This document shows positions 48,791 through 62,322 of a stretch of 64,000 bases of DNA, in pieces; the first letter of the stretch is position 1, and each line of letters begins with the position of its first letter. A program made the translations under genes and the position numbers. The notes under the pieces were generated by a model that was not told the origin of the DNA, did no database searches, and saw only the letters and a list, made by a program, of their open reading frames with translations. Source of the DNA: Eonycteris spelaea (taxonomy: Eukaryota; Chordata; Mammalia; Chiroptera; Pteropodidae); the NCBI GenBank assembly GCA_003508835.1, contig PUFA01000027.1, forward strand, positions 9,114,001 to 9,178,000, read 5' to 3'.

Positions 48791-49504
48791 CTGAAAGAGG
48801 AAACAACATTGGTCACAGAGAAGTTGGAGCTGAAAACATGCTGTAATCAATGGACAGAGTGCAGACAGGAAAGTAACAGAAACTGACATGAATCTCCATG
48901 AGGGGAACTTGTCAACACATCATTAAGATTTCAGGCAGGGCCCATATAAGAAAGAGAAAAATGAGAAGTTTATCATATTGAACCAATTCTCCTAAGCAGG
49001 CATGGAAATTCAAAGTTTTAGCTACAGCAATCTCGCTAAAGGTTGGTTCTACCTGCAATCTCTCAGAATGTGATGGTGTCTCTGAAATAATGTCATGAGT
49101 TAAAATATGTTTCAGGCCATTTATGGCATAAATTTGTATATCCTGGCATTCAAAGCAAAAATCAATGACTCATCCAGAGTTTATTTCATGAACACTGGAT
49201 TGAACTTATTATGAAAAAATGAAATATTTAAATCTCTTAAAATTACAGCCCCTTAAGGTGACTGTTATCTCCCCCACCCCAAGATAAAAAGCATGACTGG
49301 CTTTTCATTTTGTTAAGCATATAGGTCATATTCAAAACCAATGAGGCTATAAAACAGAAATGCAAAAATTTCACAGCAAACTTCACTAATTACCCTAAGA
49401 ATGGGGCCTTGCCTAGGTGACCACGTTAACTCATCACTGAGAAAATAAACTTGGTTAACGGTTAAACCTGAGTCATATTGATGGCTGTGTATTTAATATG
49501 TTTA

Positions 49505-49680
49505 ACAGCTTACAGGGCACAGGAAAAGAAACATGGATTATGAGACAAAAGATTAAAATTTAAGTCCTTCATTTACTACTATTTAAGCTACATAACTTTA
49601 AATAAGCCATTGTGTGACTGTTTCTGTTAAATAAAGGGCTGGATAAGATGTTAGCTAAAGTCTATTATAGTCCCAAGTTC
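49505..49680 (+). repeat. MIR-family SINE (MIR3-like)
   Basis: ACATGGATTATGAGAC start, GTTTCTGTTAAATAAAGGGC and CTGGATAAGATGTTAGCTAA end follow the MIR/MIR3 order. Confidence 0.5.
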
Positions 49681-50559
49681 TTTTGTTCTGAATATATAAG
49701 TTCAAACCTTAGAACTCTGAACTTGCAAAACTCCTTTCTGAGGCCCTAAACCTCAGAATTTTGTACAGTTTCATTTTCTTTTCCTTTAAGAAGGTCTCCC
49801 ATATCTCTTTAACTTTTAGGTCTCACAAACCTGGGCCTAACACTGCATATAACATATAGTATACAGGAAGGTATAAATATATGTGATCAAGTTAACTCTA
49901 TCTTTTGTATGTATTACTAAAGCTTTTTAAACAACAAATACAAAAACTTGTAAAATGTATATACTGAGCGTGCTATTTAATGTAAGAGTTGTCCCCTTTT
50001 CCACTACTTGTGGTAAAGCACATGACCAAACATGTAATAAAGAACATTTAGATGAACTGGAATCTAATGACCCTTATCTTTTCTTAACTATCTATATGCA
50101 GACTCTCATGCTATAATATAATTGGTCCAGATGTCATTCTTTCTTGGTCTGGAATATTCCATTTTTAAAATATATTTGGTTTATTTTTAAATTTGTGTCA
50201 TGATGAATGCCGATCAAAATATGAGACTTTTTTTCACAGAAAAAAAATGTATGTGGTTTTAGTCAAAAATATCTTAATGGCAAAAACCTAAAATCATGTA
50301 GGAATCAATAGCTTACTAGCTGAAAACAGTGTAAAACTCATTATGAAACATTAAATTTTACCATGCCTTCTTTATATAAAGCATTATGTAGCATGCAATC
50401 CTGACCCTACAAAAAGCAGTTAATCCTGTTTCCTGATGTCAGAATTTATAATAGGTGGCAATTTAGTTGATCTTTTCGGTTACCTAATGGTTAGCAATCT
50501 GATTTATTCCAACTTTTTAACCAAGGTTCTTCAACTTAATTTTTAATGTTATTTTGATT

Positions 50560-50900
50560 TATTGCCAGGTATAAAGTCCCTCAAAGCAGCTGGGCCTGGA
50601 AGGGACAGTGTTAATGACTTTGCCATCAGTTCAGCAGCTGCTTCGAGGCAAGCGTTTTTGTTGTACCAATGTTGACACCCTGCCACAAAATACTTTTACT
50701 GACGCTGCCCAGCTGGAGTGTGGCTGTAAAAACAGCTGGCTAGCTCTGGAAGCTGCTAGAGGAAAACGTATAGGCTAAACTCCATTATGTACAAATGTGT
50801 GATTAAATGTGGTCTTTCCTCCCCAGAGGGGGAGAAAAAGAGAAAGAGAGAAAAATGCAAGCGGTTCTGAGAAACCCACTACTCAGAGTTGAAGCGACGT
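50560..50900. promoter_or_regulatory. Candidate intronic enhancer with four CAGCTG E-boxes
   Basis: CAGCTG occurs at 50587-50592, 50635-50640, 50710-50715 and 50733-50738. No transposon relic is visible, base composition is balanced and several CpGs remain (GAAGCGACGTCG at 50892-50903). CAGCTG is bound by bHLH dimers such as MyoD or proneural factors. Enhancer activity is inference. Confidence 0.35.
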
Positions 50901-51899
50901 CGTATAAAAGTACTCTAACACAAAATAAGCAGAATCTTGGAAAAGTAGACATTTGACATCAAAGATAGGATTTGATGGATAATTTCACCGATACCTCTTA
51001 TCTATTGAACAGGCTGGTTTCTCATTTCTTGTTGTATTTACTCTAACGTTTATTAATCTACACTATTTAAGGTATACCAATTTAAAATGCAAGTAAATTA
51101 ATGACTTATAATAAGTCTAAAAACAGAACCTCTGTTATATTTCCAAAGGCCTAACTTGTGATCTAAGTTCTAAAAAAAGGCACTGAATGGCAGTTTAGGG
51201 GGGAAAAAAAAAAAATACATGAGAATATAATTGTGTCTTTGCCAGTTTTTTAATACTATTTATTATACCTAAAGTGAATAAAAATTTAACATCTAGCTCT
51301 TAAAAAATTGGAAACCCACTTGGCTAAGCATTGTCTAAATCCAGTCTATCTTTAAAATCAGTGTCTTGTTATAGAGTCCAGAGAAGCCTGAAAATAATAT
51401 GGCTAAGAGGAGTTTATTCCCCTAAAGTAACTAAAGTCATGTTATTCTAAAGTGATATCAGTTAATTTATGACTATCAGAGTAGGTCAGACTCTAATCAA
51501 ATTGTAGAAACATTTCCAAAGTGATTATTCAATCAAATGACTAACATGGTTAATTAGGAGCCATAAACATTGCTCTGAAGTTCATCAAAGTAATGACTTG
51601 CCCAGAAAAATTACTGCTAATTAAATTGCCTGCTGCTTTCATTTCTACCTTATCTAATAAAAAATCTAGCCAATGAAGTTTGGCATTACATTTTAACTTT
51701 TGCTAAATGCTCATGTAAGATCCCAACTAGCTAAGCGGAGACTTCAAAGGCAAATGTTTTGTGGCAGAGAATGGAGGCATGGCATATGTATTCACTTATA
51801 TTTTTTCATGAAATAAACTTCCACAATTCAGCAACAATATGAGCTGTAGTTTAGCCTAAGCACAAATGTTAATATGACAGCACTTTTACACTGCCTTCA

Positions 51900-52035
51900 T
51901 AATTTTAGGATCATTAGTACAGCACAGTGATTATAAACGTGCACCTTGTCATTTAATAGACCTGGTTTTGAATCTCAGTTGTGACATTTCATGGGCATGT
52001 AAGTGAAACTCCCAAGTATTTAAACTGAGTGAACC
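51900..52035 (+). repeat. MIR SINE 5' part, + orientation
   Basis: ACAGCACAGTGATTATAAAC, TAGACCTGGTTTTGAATCTC and AGTTGTGACATTTC correspond to the MIR head and core. Confidence 0.85.
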
Positions 52036-53370
52036 ACAGTACTTAAAACTAGAAAATAATTTATATAAAAATATTTTGTATCTTGATTTGTTTCTTAAAT
52101 CATGTATCTGTTGAGATGGTGTATTTGTTGCTTATTAGTATACTTATTCTGTAACATTCTTCACCAATCTACTAACCTATGCTACTTAAAATATATTCAT
52201 TTTAAATTTGTTATAAATTTATTATATATAAGGTTTAAGCAACAATCTATTACATTTTAAAAATATTTGGAGGTACCTCTCTTGGGCTTCTTTTTACAGT
52301 GTTACCTCTTGATATTTGGTACTAAATAACTTTGGTTTAAAAAGTTTTAAATTCAATCTGTAAATTGAATTATGCAAATTTAATTTTAGACAAAGAATCT
52401 TTTATTATTTTGAAACTTACAGATCAAAGAGCCCTACAACATGACATTAGTACTGGGCCAAATCAGCTAGCAGAAACTAAACTGCCCATAATTTGTCACA
52501 GATGAGTTCATGGTGATGAAAGCTGATCTAATATGCTGCAAAAATTCAAAGCAGAAAAGCACTGTTGTCCTTTGAATACACTAGTCAGTGTAGAGACGTT
52601 AAGAATAGTAAACTAACACTCCAAGCTACCTGATTTGATTAGTCTTCATCTTGTAGTAACACTGTTAAAATTCTCTTGAATAAGACATGCGGGTATGAAA
52701 CTAAAAAGTTGGTTTCTCTGTCCCTTAACTTACATTTTAAAGCGTATTGGGAAACAAATACTGATTTGGGAGCGTTACCAAGGGTTTGACCACAAAGTGT
52801 AGTTTTGAATTTGCAAATATAACACTGCTAGGCACTGCTCTATTTGCATATTTGTTGCCCAGTGGCACAGACTAAAGGTTTCCCTGCAGGCCGTGGTTTG
52901 CCTAAGTTTCTAATAGCAACATTGGGCCAGATCAGAGAGAAAATGTTTCATTGTCTGAGATATTGAGATAACATTTTGTTGTAACTGTTTGTTATTAAAT
53001 AGTATAGGAACCTGGATATTCTCCAAGTTGTAAACTGTGAACAAGGGGAGAAAACACCTCTCTTTCATTTGATGCTTCTGGTTACATTCCTGTAGCAATA
53101 ATCCATGTGATAATTTAAGAGTAAGTCTGAGAGTAAATGAGAAATCCCAGCAACGCAGGAATAAGTTTGATGTTGTAATTTAATAAAGTTTTGCTTTCAC
53201 GTGTGTGTACAAAGCAAGGACAGAATGAGTATGCACTTGACTCTCTGAGGAGGTCATGTGATAAAATCAAGTTTACGAAACTTGTATACTGTATGTTTAT
53301 GATAGTGGGAACTTTTGCACATTAAATGTCCAGAGTCAAAATATGTGTGTGGGCACATACTTGGTGAAAA

Positions 53371-53371
<1 letters not shown>

Positions 53372-53406
<35 letters not shown>
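53372..53406 (+). repeat. (TG)n microsatellite
   Basis: Perfect TG/GT run of about 17 units. Confidence 0.97.
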
Positions 53407-53408
<2 letters not shown>

Positions 53409-54237
53409 TTCAATGTATAAATAGGAGCTTTAAAAAGTTTTTCAGAAACATGTACTTACTATCTAAAGCAATATTGAGTTGTATCAAGAACTAACAACAG
53501 CAATCTCATTCAAGATGAGCATAATGGCAGAATTTGCCAAAGTTTTATTTGTGTTAAACTTTGCACTTTCCTGTTTTGTTTTGTTTTCTCATTTCCTGGG
53601 AATCTCACAGTTAAAAGTTTAAAATCCAAAGGTTTTCTAGAGTACGTAAATACCATGAGCTTTATGAAGATGTGTTTAAATGCAAATGAATTCATATCCA
53701 TCCCAGTATAGCATCCTTTTACTTTGCATTTCCACTTGTACATGCATAGATTTCATGTAGCTAATCAAGAAAACTTTATTTTATGTTTCCTGAAAAGGAT
53801 GCTAATGGGAGAAAATGTTAGACTCATATGACCTCTCCGTTACAGATAAAACCTAAAAGCAACTCTAAAAATAAGGCCCCGTATTAGTATGTCTGAATTC
53901 ACTTGAGGAATAAAGCAAAAATGACACCAAAAAGTCAAGTTGTATAAAGCCTATTTGTTGCCACTCACAAAAGCTTTATGTGAGTATAATATCTTAGATA
54001 CTGAGTCTCATGCAAAGGAAGAATAGTTGGAGTTGGCTGAAATCTGAAGAGAGTGATGAATTTAGTATTACCGCATTCACACTTAGATGGGATATTTTTC
54101 ATTAGGATTTTTGGTAAACCACAAATATATAAAATCTGCAGATACATCTCTTCTACCACAGCTCAGATGTCTTGAGTCTGTTGATAGACTTGGAGGACAG
54201 ATAGACAAAATGCCTAGCATCGTATTTGTAAAATCTT

Positions 54238-54273
54238 AAAACAAAACAAAACAAAACAAAACAAAACAAAACA
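54238..54273 (+). repeat. (AAAAC)7 microsatellite
   Basis: Seven pentanucleotide units. Confidence 0.97.
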
Positions 54274-55039
54274 ATGCAGCATCTGTATTCAGATGCTTTT
54301 AAAATTTAAAGGCTATGCAATATGACATAACATTACGGAACTTTACTTTTAAAACTACAAACTTCTGTTGTAAGTATCTGGGATTGGGGGGGGCAGTATC
54401 ATATATAAATAAATAACAAGATTCAAACAAGATTAGTTTATATAATCTAATAGGCTCACAATTTTACAAGGCCGTGAAGGTTTTATTAAGTTAGAGTTAA
54501 AAGAAAAGTTGAAGTGATAGGAAACATAAGCCCAATTGTAATTTTGACTATTTATTAGATATTATTATACTCTGACAATTAACATTAGTTTAAAAGAAAA
54601 ATACGAGAAAAGATGCCATTAGCCACCAAAATGTACCACAAAAAAAATTCTGAAAAGGCGAGTTTTAATGTTAAGAGCTTCCATACTGAGTTGTTCACCT
54701 TCTAGATTCTACATGATTTGAAACAAATATGTCTTGGATTGCTTTGGCCTCTCACTTTCATCTCTCCCTGAATCACTAAAATATACAGACGATTTATCCT
54801 ACTTGCTTGGTACCTGGATTACCAGTAAGTTCAGTACGATTGCTTCATTGTCAGAAACAGCAAAAGAGTACAGTATCTTGTTTGCCTTGTACAATATGAC
54901 TGTTTTAACATAAGAAGAGGTCTCTTACTTTGTCTTATCTCCTCTAGCCCCCAAAAGTGTATTTGTAAATAACAGAAATAATAATGGCATCTTATTCAAG
55001 AACTAGCAGGATTTCTCTAGAAGTCAAGATAAAATGATA

Positions 55040-55235
55040 ATAACAGAAATCCTTTATTATTGCCTCTACCACTAATACTATTTTAGTAACTTTACAGACA
55101 TAATCATATTTAATCCTTAAAATATGAGAATTATTTGGCCCTTTTCATAAATGAGGAAATAAAGGACAAAAGAGGTAAGAAAATATGCTTACTATGACAT
55201 AGATAGTAAACAGACATCAGGCCCAGGATGCAATA
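55040..55235 (-). repeat. MIR SINE, minus orientation
   Basis: CATAATCATATTTAATCCTT, CCCTTTTCATAAATGAGGAA and ATAGATAGTAAACAGACATC follow the antisense MIR consensus. Confidence 0.75.
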
Positions 55236-55797
55236 TAATATTTTCAGCGTCATTCAAAGTGGGTAGTTTTATTTTTTAAATCTAAGAATAACAAAAACAT
55301 GTCGATAAGGCAGTCAACTGTGAGGGTCCGTCTATAGAAAAGGATCATCAGAATGGAGAATTCAAAGATACTTTTCAAAATTTAAGAAAATAGCAAATAA
55401 ATCACAATAACATGCTTTTCAATCTTTCAGTTTTGTTTTGTTTTTCACATGTATCTTTGAACATCTATCCTTGTAAAATTTATCGGAATTAGAAACAATT
55501 AACTAGAAAATTCACATACATACACACCCACACACACATACACAAAAATGATTAAACAATAATCATCTATTTAATCTGACAAGAATTCTTTGAAAAGGTT
55601 TCAATTAAGCTATTCATATGCTAGGTAAAATAGTTTAGCAAATAAAAAAGTCTCCCTTTTACTTTAAACTATTAAATAGCTAACTCACATACAGAAACCC
55701 TTTAGGTATAAAACAATCCTGTAACATTCTAAGTCTAAAATATACTTTTGAAAAATAAATAATATTTATCTCCTTTCTCCTGTCCACATTAATGAAC

Positions 55798-55798
<1 letters not shown>

Positions 55799-55851
<53 letters not shown>
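55799..55851 (+). repeat. (AC)n microsatellite, about 26 units
   Basis: Perfect AC run. The minus-strand frame through it encodes only a Val-Cys repeat and is not a gene. Confidence 0.98.
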
Positions 55852-58449
55852 AATCTCCAGATATTCAACCTTAAACTGTCTTATTTAATTTCAAATCTTA
55901 GTCGCACATGTAAAAACAGTTGGATGTTCATTTTATCCATTTGCAATACACAGTTCTGGGCCTAAGCATCCTGGCTGTTTCCTTTAAAAAGAAACTAAAA
56001 TTCTCACACTATAAAAGTACACTTCCCTCCCCCTTCTAATTCCCTTTTCAAGCTAGCACAACGCACAAGCAGATTAGCCCTCCCTTCCCCCTTTCCTGCC
56101 TGTAAAATCCAAGTTAGACAAACACTGTGTGGCTGAAATGACATATCTGAATGGAATTCAGCCCACCAGTTCCTGTTTATGTTTCTGATTTGAGAATGTT
56201 GTCTTCTCATTCACTATACATTAGGAACACTGCAAGGCCATAAATAGTGTCGGGTTACATGCAGGCAAGACCAATGAACATTAATCATTACTTCCAGTCA
56301 ACTGGCAAAGGCAGCAGCTGATGGAACACTACACCCTTCAGCTCTGTATAAATGAACATTCCAGAGAGTAAGAGAGTAAGTGAGTGAGTGTGCGTGTTTC
56401 CTTTCAGTCTCCATTTTATGAATGAAACTCCAGGCTCTATAGAGTCCATTCATGTAAGAGAAATGCTTATAGGGCTCTGTCCCTAGGGTCCAATTCGTCA
56501 TGGGTAAAACTGATGTGATTGGTTTAAGACAGCCTTCAGCCTTCCATTACTGACTTAAATGCAGTCCCTGTCCATTTGACCTGTGTTAATGCATAAAGAG
56601 TAAATCCAGACCGTAGTCTCAATTCTCAAATCAAATCACTAGCCAATGCCACTTACTGTAACTCTAGATTTACAGCATATTTAAGCATTTCTTAGAAAAA
56701 CTGATATAGTGGATCAGAGAGTACCGTTTGGGGAGATTTGCTATTTTAACTCAGAGAGGAATGAAGAAAATCCATCTGAGATATACTAAACAATAAAAAA
56801 AAGCAAAGTCAAATTGTAAGGCCAATCCTTGATTTCTATTATGATAGCAAAATCAATTAGGAAGACATCACTGTCACCTTTCACAATCGAGGTACCTAAA
56901 AATCAGAGATTAAGTGATCTACTAGCCCATAAATCACCAGCTGAGTAAAAGAAAATTATCTTTGGATGTTAGAGAAACAGATAAGATGTTAACATTTTCT
57001 GAAAGATCAATAGCTCATTCCTTTAAATTCCCAAGTGATTCTCACTTGAATTTCTTAAAGCAATAAATAGTTTTAAAGTTAGGAGGAGAAAAAAAAATGA
57101 GCTGCCACGTTTCAGGAGAAAATCTGGCCATAAGCAAATACTGTGTAGTAATGAGAGAGGGCCAAGGCTTGGCTTTTGGGAATATTATATATCAAGTACA
57201 AAAAAAACAAATTTCATGGAACCATAACCATCACTGTCCTAGAAATTACTAAGTATGGTGATGTTTAAAAATATCTAGATTTGAGGAGGGAAAGGAGCTA
57301 TTTATGAGTAATTATGGGGCTAATTTGTTTAGAGTCAGTCCTATAGTGAACACTGTTAAATATATAAGAAGTTTTATAAACCATCTATAACTTAATCCAT
57401 GAATCCAGAGGGAAAAGAACGCTTCTGTCTTCCAGTGTCCTGAAGCCACGTGGGAGAACAGATGCAGTCAACAATCCCTGTCGATATCTCTAAACTATTT
57501 TTCACAAGATCTTTATCATTCCTATTGAAGGAATGAGAAGGGTGAATATGGAAAATGCCTGGATTTTGGTTTTAAACCCGTGAAGTATTGTCTATTACGG
57601 TATTATGACAATTTATCTTCCAATTTCTAATATCTGGTAAATAAAATGGCAGAGGATAAGTAAAGTTACCACCATATTTTGCAGTTCTAATGAGAAATAC
57701 TTGACACAGGCGGGTCAAGGGAGGTGATGAGGAATCCTGTAATCTACCACCCAGAGAAAACACAGAACAGAGAAAGACCACTAAAAAGCGAGCCTACATA
57801 ATAATTAATTCCTAAATAACATTCTTTTCCTCAAAGCTTTAAAAAAAACTTCAGTATTCTTTTAGGAATTACTTTTTAAGGTGATTCAAAGGTATGTAAA
57901 TTCAAATGAGGTAATGTAGCTAAACATTTTTAAAAATTAAATTATAATTACTAATCATGGGGCTTCCAATTTGGAAATGACCAGCCTGCTAGTTTATAGC
58001 AGGCCTGGGTGTTCAAAATAAATATCAGTAGGCTTTACTTCCACTCCCTTTGCTCCATCTGACTTTAATTAGCATTTTTCAACAGTTTCCTTTCATAATC
58101 ACTATATTCCTTGTGTTTCTTGAATAATATTTTTGGTTCATTACTTATGTGAAACTGTATTGTTCAGAAAGGATGTAAGAAAATTAATTAGAAAATATGT
58201 ATGAGTTCAATTTCCTAATGACTCCTCTTAAAAGTAAATAAAAAATCATTTTTAAAATAATAAACCCTGATGACAGAATTTCTAAGCTGTAGTAGTAATA
58301 AAAGTAATGATAATAATGGTAATAGTTTAGAGATAACCTACTAGGTAATTTTAGCCTTCTGAATTTTTTTTTTAATTTTATGCAAGCTGAGTCAGTTGAT
58401 AGAGGCCCTGACAAATCATTCTCTAAATTTAAAGGTTTGAGTGCTGAAC

Positions 58450-58545
58450 ACACAATAATACATGATATATGTTATTGAATTGTACACTTGAAAGCTATAT
58501 AATTTTATTAACCAATGTCATCCCAATAATTAATTTTAAAAAATT
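58450..58545 (+). mobile_element. L1 3' tail fragment, antisense in ETV1 intron
   Basis: ATTGAATTGTACACTTGAAA, GCTATATAATTTTATTAACC and AATGTCATCCCAATAATT form an L1 3' terminus of the kind I associate with bat genomes. No L1 coding sequence is attached. Confidence 0.6.
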
Positions 58546-60879
58546 TAAAGTTTTTTCTACTGGCCTTCATCAAAGTTCCAAAGTGTATGTACGTGGGAAA
58601 CTTGGGAGGGGTTGTTGAGTGAAGAAAAAATGAATTTTAAAGTGGAGGTTAGAAAAGTTCCATCTTATTTTTTCCTTGCATCTGTTTTATATTTCAGTCC
58701 AACCTCTTAAGCTTTCTGGTGAAAAATGGATTCCACTGACAAAAGTTTAAAAACGACTGCTCTAGTCAAATTTTAAGCCATAGAGCTATCAAGGTTTTAA
58801 CAAAGAGTGAAGTCCAAGAAGAAGGCTCAAACTGAAAGTTCATTTAACCAAAGGATTAATTCATCACTTTTTCCTTTAACTATTAATTCAGCCTTTTCCA
58901 GGAGAATTATGAGGATAAATGACTTTCTTGACAATCTCAACTCTGGACCGTATGTATAGTGTATTTTTAAAAAGAAAGAATGCATTTTAATCCTAAATAT
59001 CCTATCTTGTCCTGTATTTTCCTATCTTACAACAGTGAACACCTAACAGAATAAAATTTAGAGGCCATCTAATGTGAAATGGACACCTCCAGATTAGGAA
59101 AAGCATATCTTCCATCATAATATATATGCTTTCATTGCCCTGGAACACATAGAGCTTTTAAAAAAATCACAGGAAAACATTCCAAAAGTTAGAGAAAAGG
59201 AACAATAATCTATGTAACTAATTATGAATTAAAGGCCTTTATTGTTTTGGTCAATAATATAGAAAGACAGACTGTGAACTGTGCATTAAACTAAGACTAT
59301 GAAAACCTTTTTGTTCTAGTTTTGGCTGTTTCACAAAACATGATGTTAACTTGGACAAAATATATGTGCAATTGAGATGTGGAGAAGGAATCTGAAGAAC
59401 TAGGTGATCTCCAAGAGCTTTCATGAACTTAAAGATTTGTAATTCTATTAAACAACTATTTGTGTCAATTTCCCAATTTTAAAATAGTGCTAAAAATATT
59501 TGCCATCACATAAAAGTTGCATGCCACCAAACTGAAAGTAGGCCTCATCAGTACCAGCAAGAGTGACCCTAAAATACACAATAAAAAAAACACAAACACA
59601 TTTTCTTCTGGAAACACGTCAGCTTTCTCCTGTACGCTCTACTTTTTCCTCTTCTCCCAAAGTTCAGAGTATGCATGACCTCTCTGTTTTCTCATTTCAG
59701 CGACCTTCTTCATATTGCTGAAAGTTCCCCTTTCCTCTTTCCACTCCTAGTTCTTAGAATATTACTCTAATTCATTTAAAAGATGCCACTCAGTCATGAA
59801 ACTTGAGTTTAATTTGCCTGCCAACTCTTAAAAATACTACTCTGAACTATAAAAAATAATAATAATAATGGAATGAAAGACCAACCAATCAATTAAGCAA
59901 CTCTAACAAAATGTTGTTCTAATTATCTCAAGTATTTGCCTCATTGGGCATTCTGAATCCTCAAAACCTCATAGGCAAGCATGAAAAAGAAAAGTAACGA
60001 TGAATGAATGAAAATAGAGCACTGCGCAAAGTACTCCAAATACAGCTCAATACATATTCAACCCATTTTTATGTACTCAGTTGGCCACAGAGGCAAGAAA
60101 GAGAAAATTATATTGAATTCAGGAAAAAACAACCAACCAACCAACAACACAACAACAAAAAAACTGTGTATTGCTTGTGCAGCACCATTATGCTATAGAA
60201 TAAGAGAAGGTTGGAGGCGGGGGGAGCGGGGAAAAAAAACAATAGATGTAGCTGGATACATAGAATTTAATATAATCCTGATCATATACTGGTTCGCTAA
60301 CTTGGTCCTAAATATAAATTTCCCATCTCCTCAGTATCTTCTGATCCAACTTATTTTTTCTCTTCTCCTGAATAAAAATTTCTACTCTACTAAGATAATA
60401 TTTTGCATTTTTTAGTTTAAATATTCGGCAGTTTAAATTGCATTCCTGTAATTATAATTATAACTAATAGACCTTCCATTTCCCATGTCATAATTAATGT
60501 CAGGATTTATTAGAAGTATAATCATGCTGCCTTTTCACTAATAAAGCTTCTTTTATTTTCACAACATTTATGTTACATTGAATTAAGCAATAAAGAATTC
60601 TAGAGGCCTTCTGAAAGGACAACCTTTAATCACAGATGCTGAATAAACTGACTACGAAACATTTTTTACATTGTTCAATAACATACAATATTTTCTAATG
60701 TGCTATTTGTTCAAGATAGATAAGTGAACCAAGAAATCAATGATTCAGTAATAAATACATTAGATATCCTATAAAGGATGAAACAACTAATAGAACAAAG
60801 TATCTGGAGATCATACTTGTTGACCGCAATGTATGAAATATACAGATGTGTTCAACTTAACTGCCACAATGTGGTGGCC

Positions 60880-61376
60880 AGTAAATGCAAGGAATAGGAT
60901 GCTGTGAAGCCAGCTTCCAGTCTTCAGACCCCAACCCACCCCGCCTCCAACCTCTCTTCCTAGCCCTCAACCCCGCATTGTGCCACACCATGGAGGCCTC
61001 ACATGTAAGCACATCCAAGCTCCATCCTCACCCTCCCCAAATAGCTGTCCCTTAGCTACCTTTCTGGACCCAGAGGTACACACAGGGGCAGTGTGCTCTG
61101 CCGGACCTGAGAGGAAACTGCTTTGGCCCTAAAAGTGGACTCAGGGCTGGTTGGGCAAGAAATGCATAGGTTGTGGGTAGCCAGTGCACTTTCTAGAAAT
61201 GGAGACATGGCATCTGAGTGGACAATTCCTCTTAGCCCTCTGAATTTCTGACCCAATGCAGAAGGGTAGCCAGAGGAAGAATCAGTTATAGGGCTCCCTC
61301 TTGCCAAGCTTTTAAGGACAGTTCCTAATAAAGAAAGTAATTTCATACAAGTTGGAAACTGAAGACCTGGAGACAA
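60880..61376. other. GC-richer intronic block, unassigned
   Basis: Composition rises against the AT-rich surroundings. A 106-codon minus frame covers 61376-61056, without a domain or homology I know. A + strand AATAAA near 61328 leaves an LTR possible, but no TATA or target duplication was found. Confidence 0.3.
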
Positions 61377-62188
61377 TTTTTTTTCCTCAACTAGAACTGA
61401 TAGAAAAACTCAGCAGTTATTCCTAGAGAAGCCACAGTTCCTTCACAAAGAACATCTATAACTTTGCATCCAAACAAAAGGAAATTACATTGTTTTCAAA
61501 TATTTTCAAGTCCAATCAGCATTGACCACAGTTATAGTGTTAATAATGTTTTGCCAATGCATAGTGTCCTTCTTATAAGCATTTTTTTTTATTTCATGCT
61601 TAAAAAAATTCCTGATGTCTAAAAACCAGATGCCCTGATTTTAAGATTATAAACAGGAGAATCTGAGCACAAATGAGTTAATTCATCTAAGGTCTCAAGG
61701 TCAAATTTGATGGTAACATTTGTAAGAGATTTAAACTCTCCTCACTTAAAACCCCCTTTGTATCTCAATATACTACTTTGTGGTGTCTTTCTGGCTCAGT
61801 GAAGCCTAAAGCTAAGCTTTATGAACCATATCTTTATTTGTATTCATCTCTTAATATGTAAGAATCGTTAGTTCTGGACGCTCGGAACCTTGCCACCAAT
61901 GAAGGGAAAAAAGAAACAGAAGTTATAAGTGCCCCAGTATAGAAAAATGTGACTTCTTATAAACACTGTTATTAAGTAGTGCTACAGTAGCAAAATAGAA
62001 AAAAAGCCCAGAATCCAGAAAAAAATTTCGATGTTACTCTCTTAGGCTGAGTGTGTGCCTAATTTTACACATTGCACTCTTTGGACTGGTTTCACGTCTA
62101 GACAGGATTTCAACCATCCCCTCAGGCTTAACAAGTCCCACCTTTCACATATAAAGATAAAATGATGGGATAAAATCAGGAAGATTAT

Positions 62189-62190
<2 letters not shown>

Positions 62191-62219
<29 letters not shown>
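62191..62219 (+). repeat. poly(A) run, 29 bases
   Basis: On the gene strand this is T29 about 105 bases past the donor of exon 62.4. It is followed (62245-62269) by a 12-base unit repeated twice. Confidence 0.95.
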
Positions 62220-62221
<2 letters not shown>

Positions 62222-62322
62222 TCAGGCACCACCCAGTCAGAGGGCAATTCTAATTGCAATTCTAATTGAAGTGACAAGCCAGTGAAAAGATGTCTTAAAT
62301 GTAACTTAAAGCATAGGCCTAC

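Larger units (their letters stand above)
48791..62322 (-). other. ETV1: ETV1 largest intron in window (13.5 kb)
   Basis: Flanked by exons 62.4 and 48.8 kb. Contents recognised: MIR-family relics (49505-49680, 51900-52035, 55040-55235), (GT)n, (AAAAC)n and (CA)n tracts, an L1 3' tail (58450-58545), an E-box cluster (50587-50738) and a GC-richer block (60,880-61,376). No additional ETV1 exon, RNA gene or second gene is recognised. Confidence 0.8.

Noticed and set aside
55680..55868. Val-Cys repeat protein
   Set aside because: Translation of the AC microsatellite.
58690..58770. hAT (Charlie) terminus near AAACGACTGCTCTAG
   Set aside because: Only one end is visible and the interior matches nothing I recall.
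60008..60415. 135-codon + frame
   Set aside because: Low-complexity (Lys, Asn, Thr, then Ile/Leu), crosses simple repeats, no known motif; intronic.
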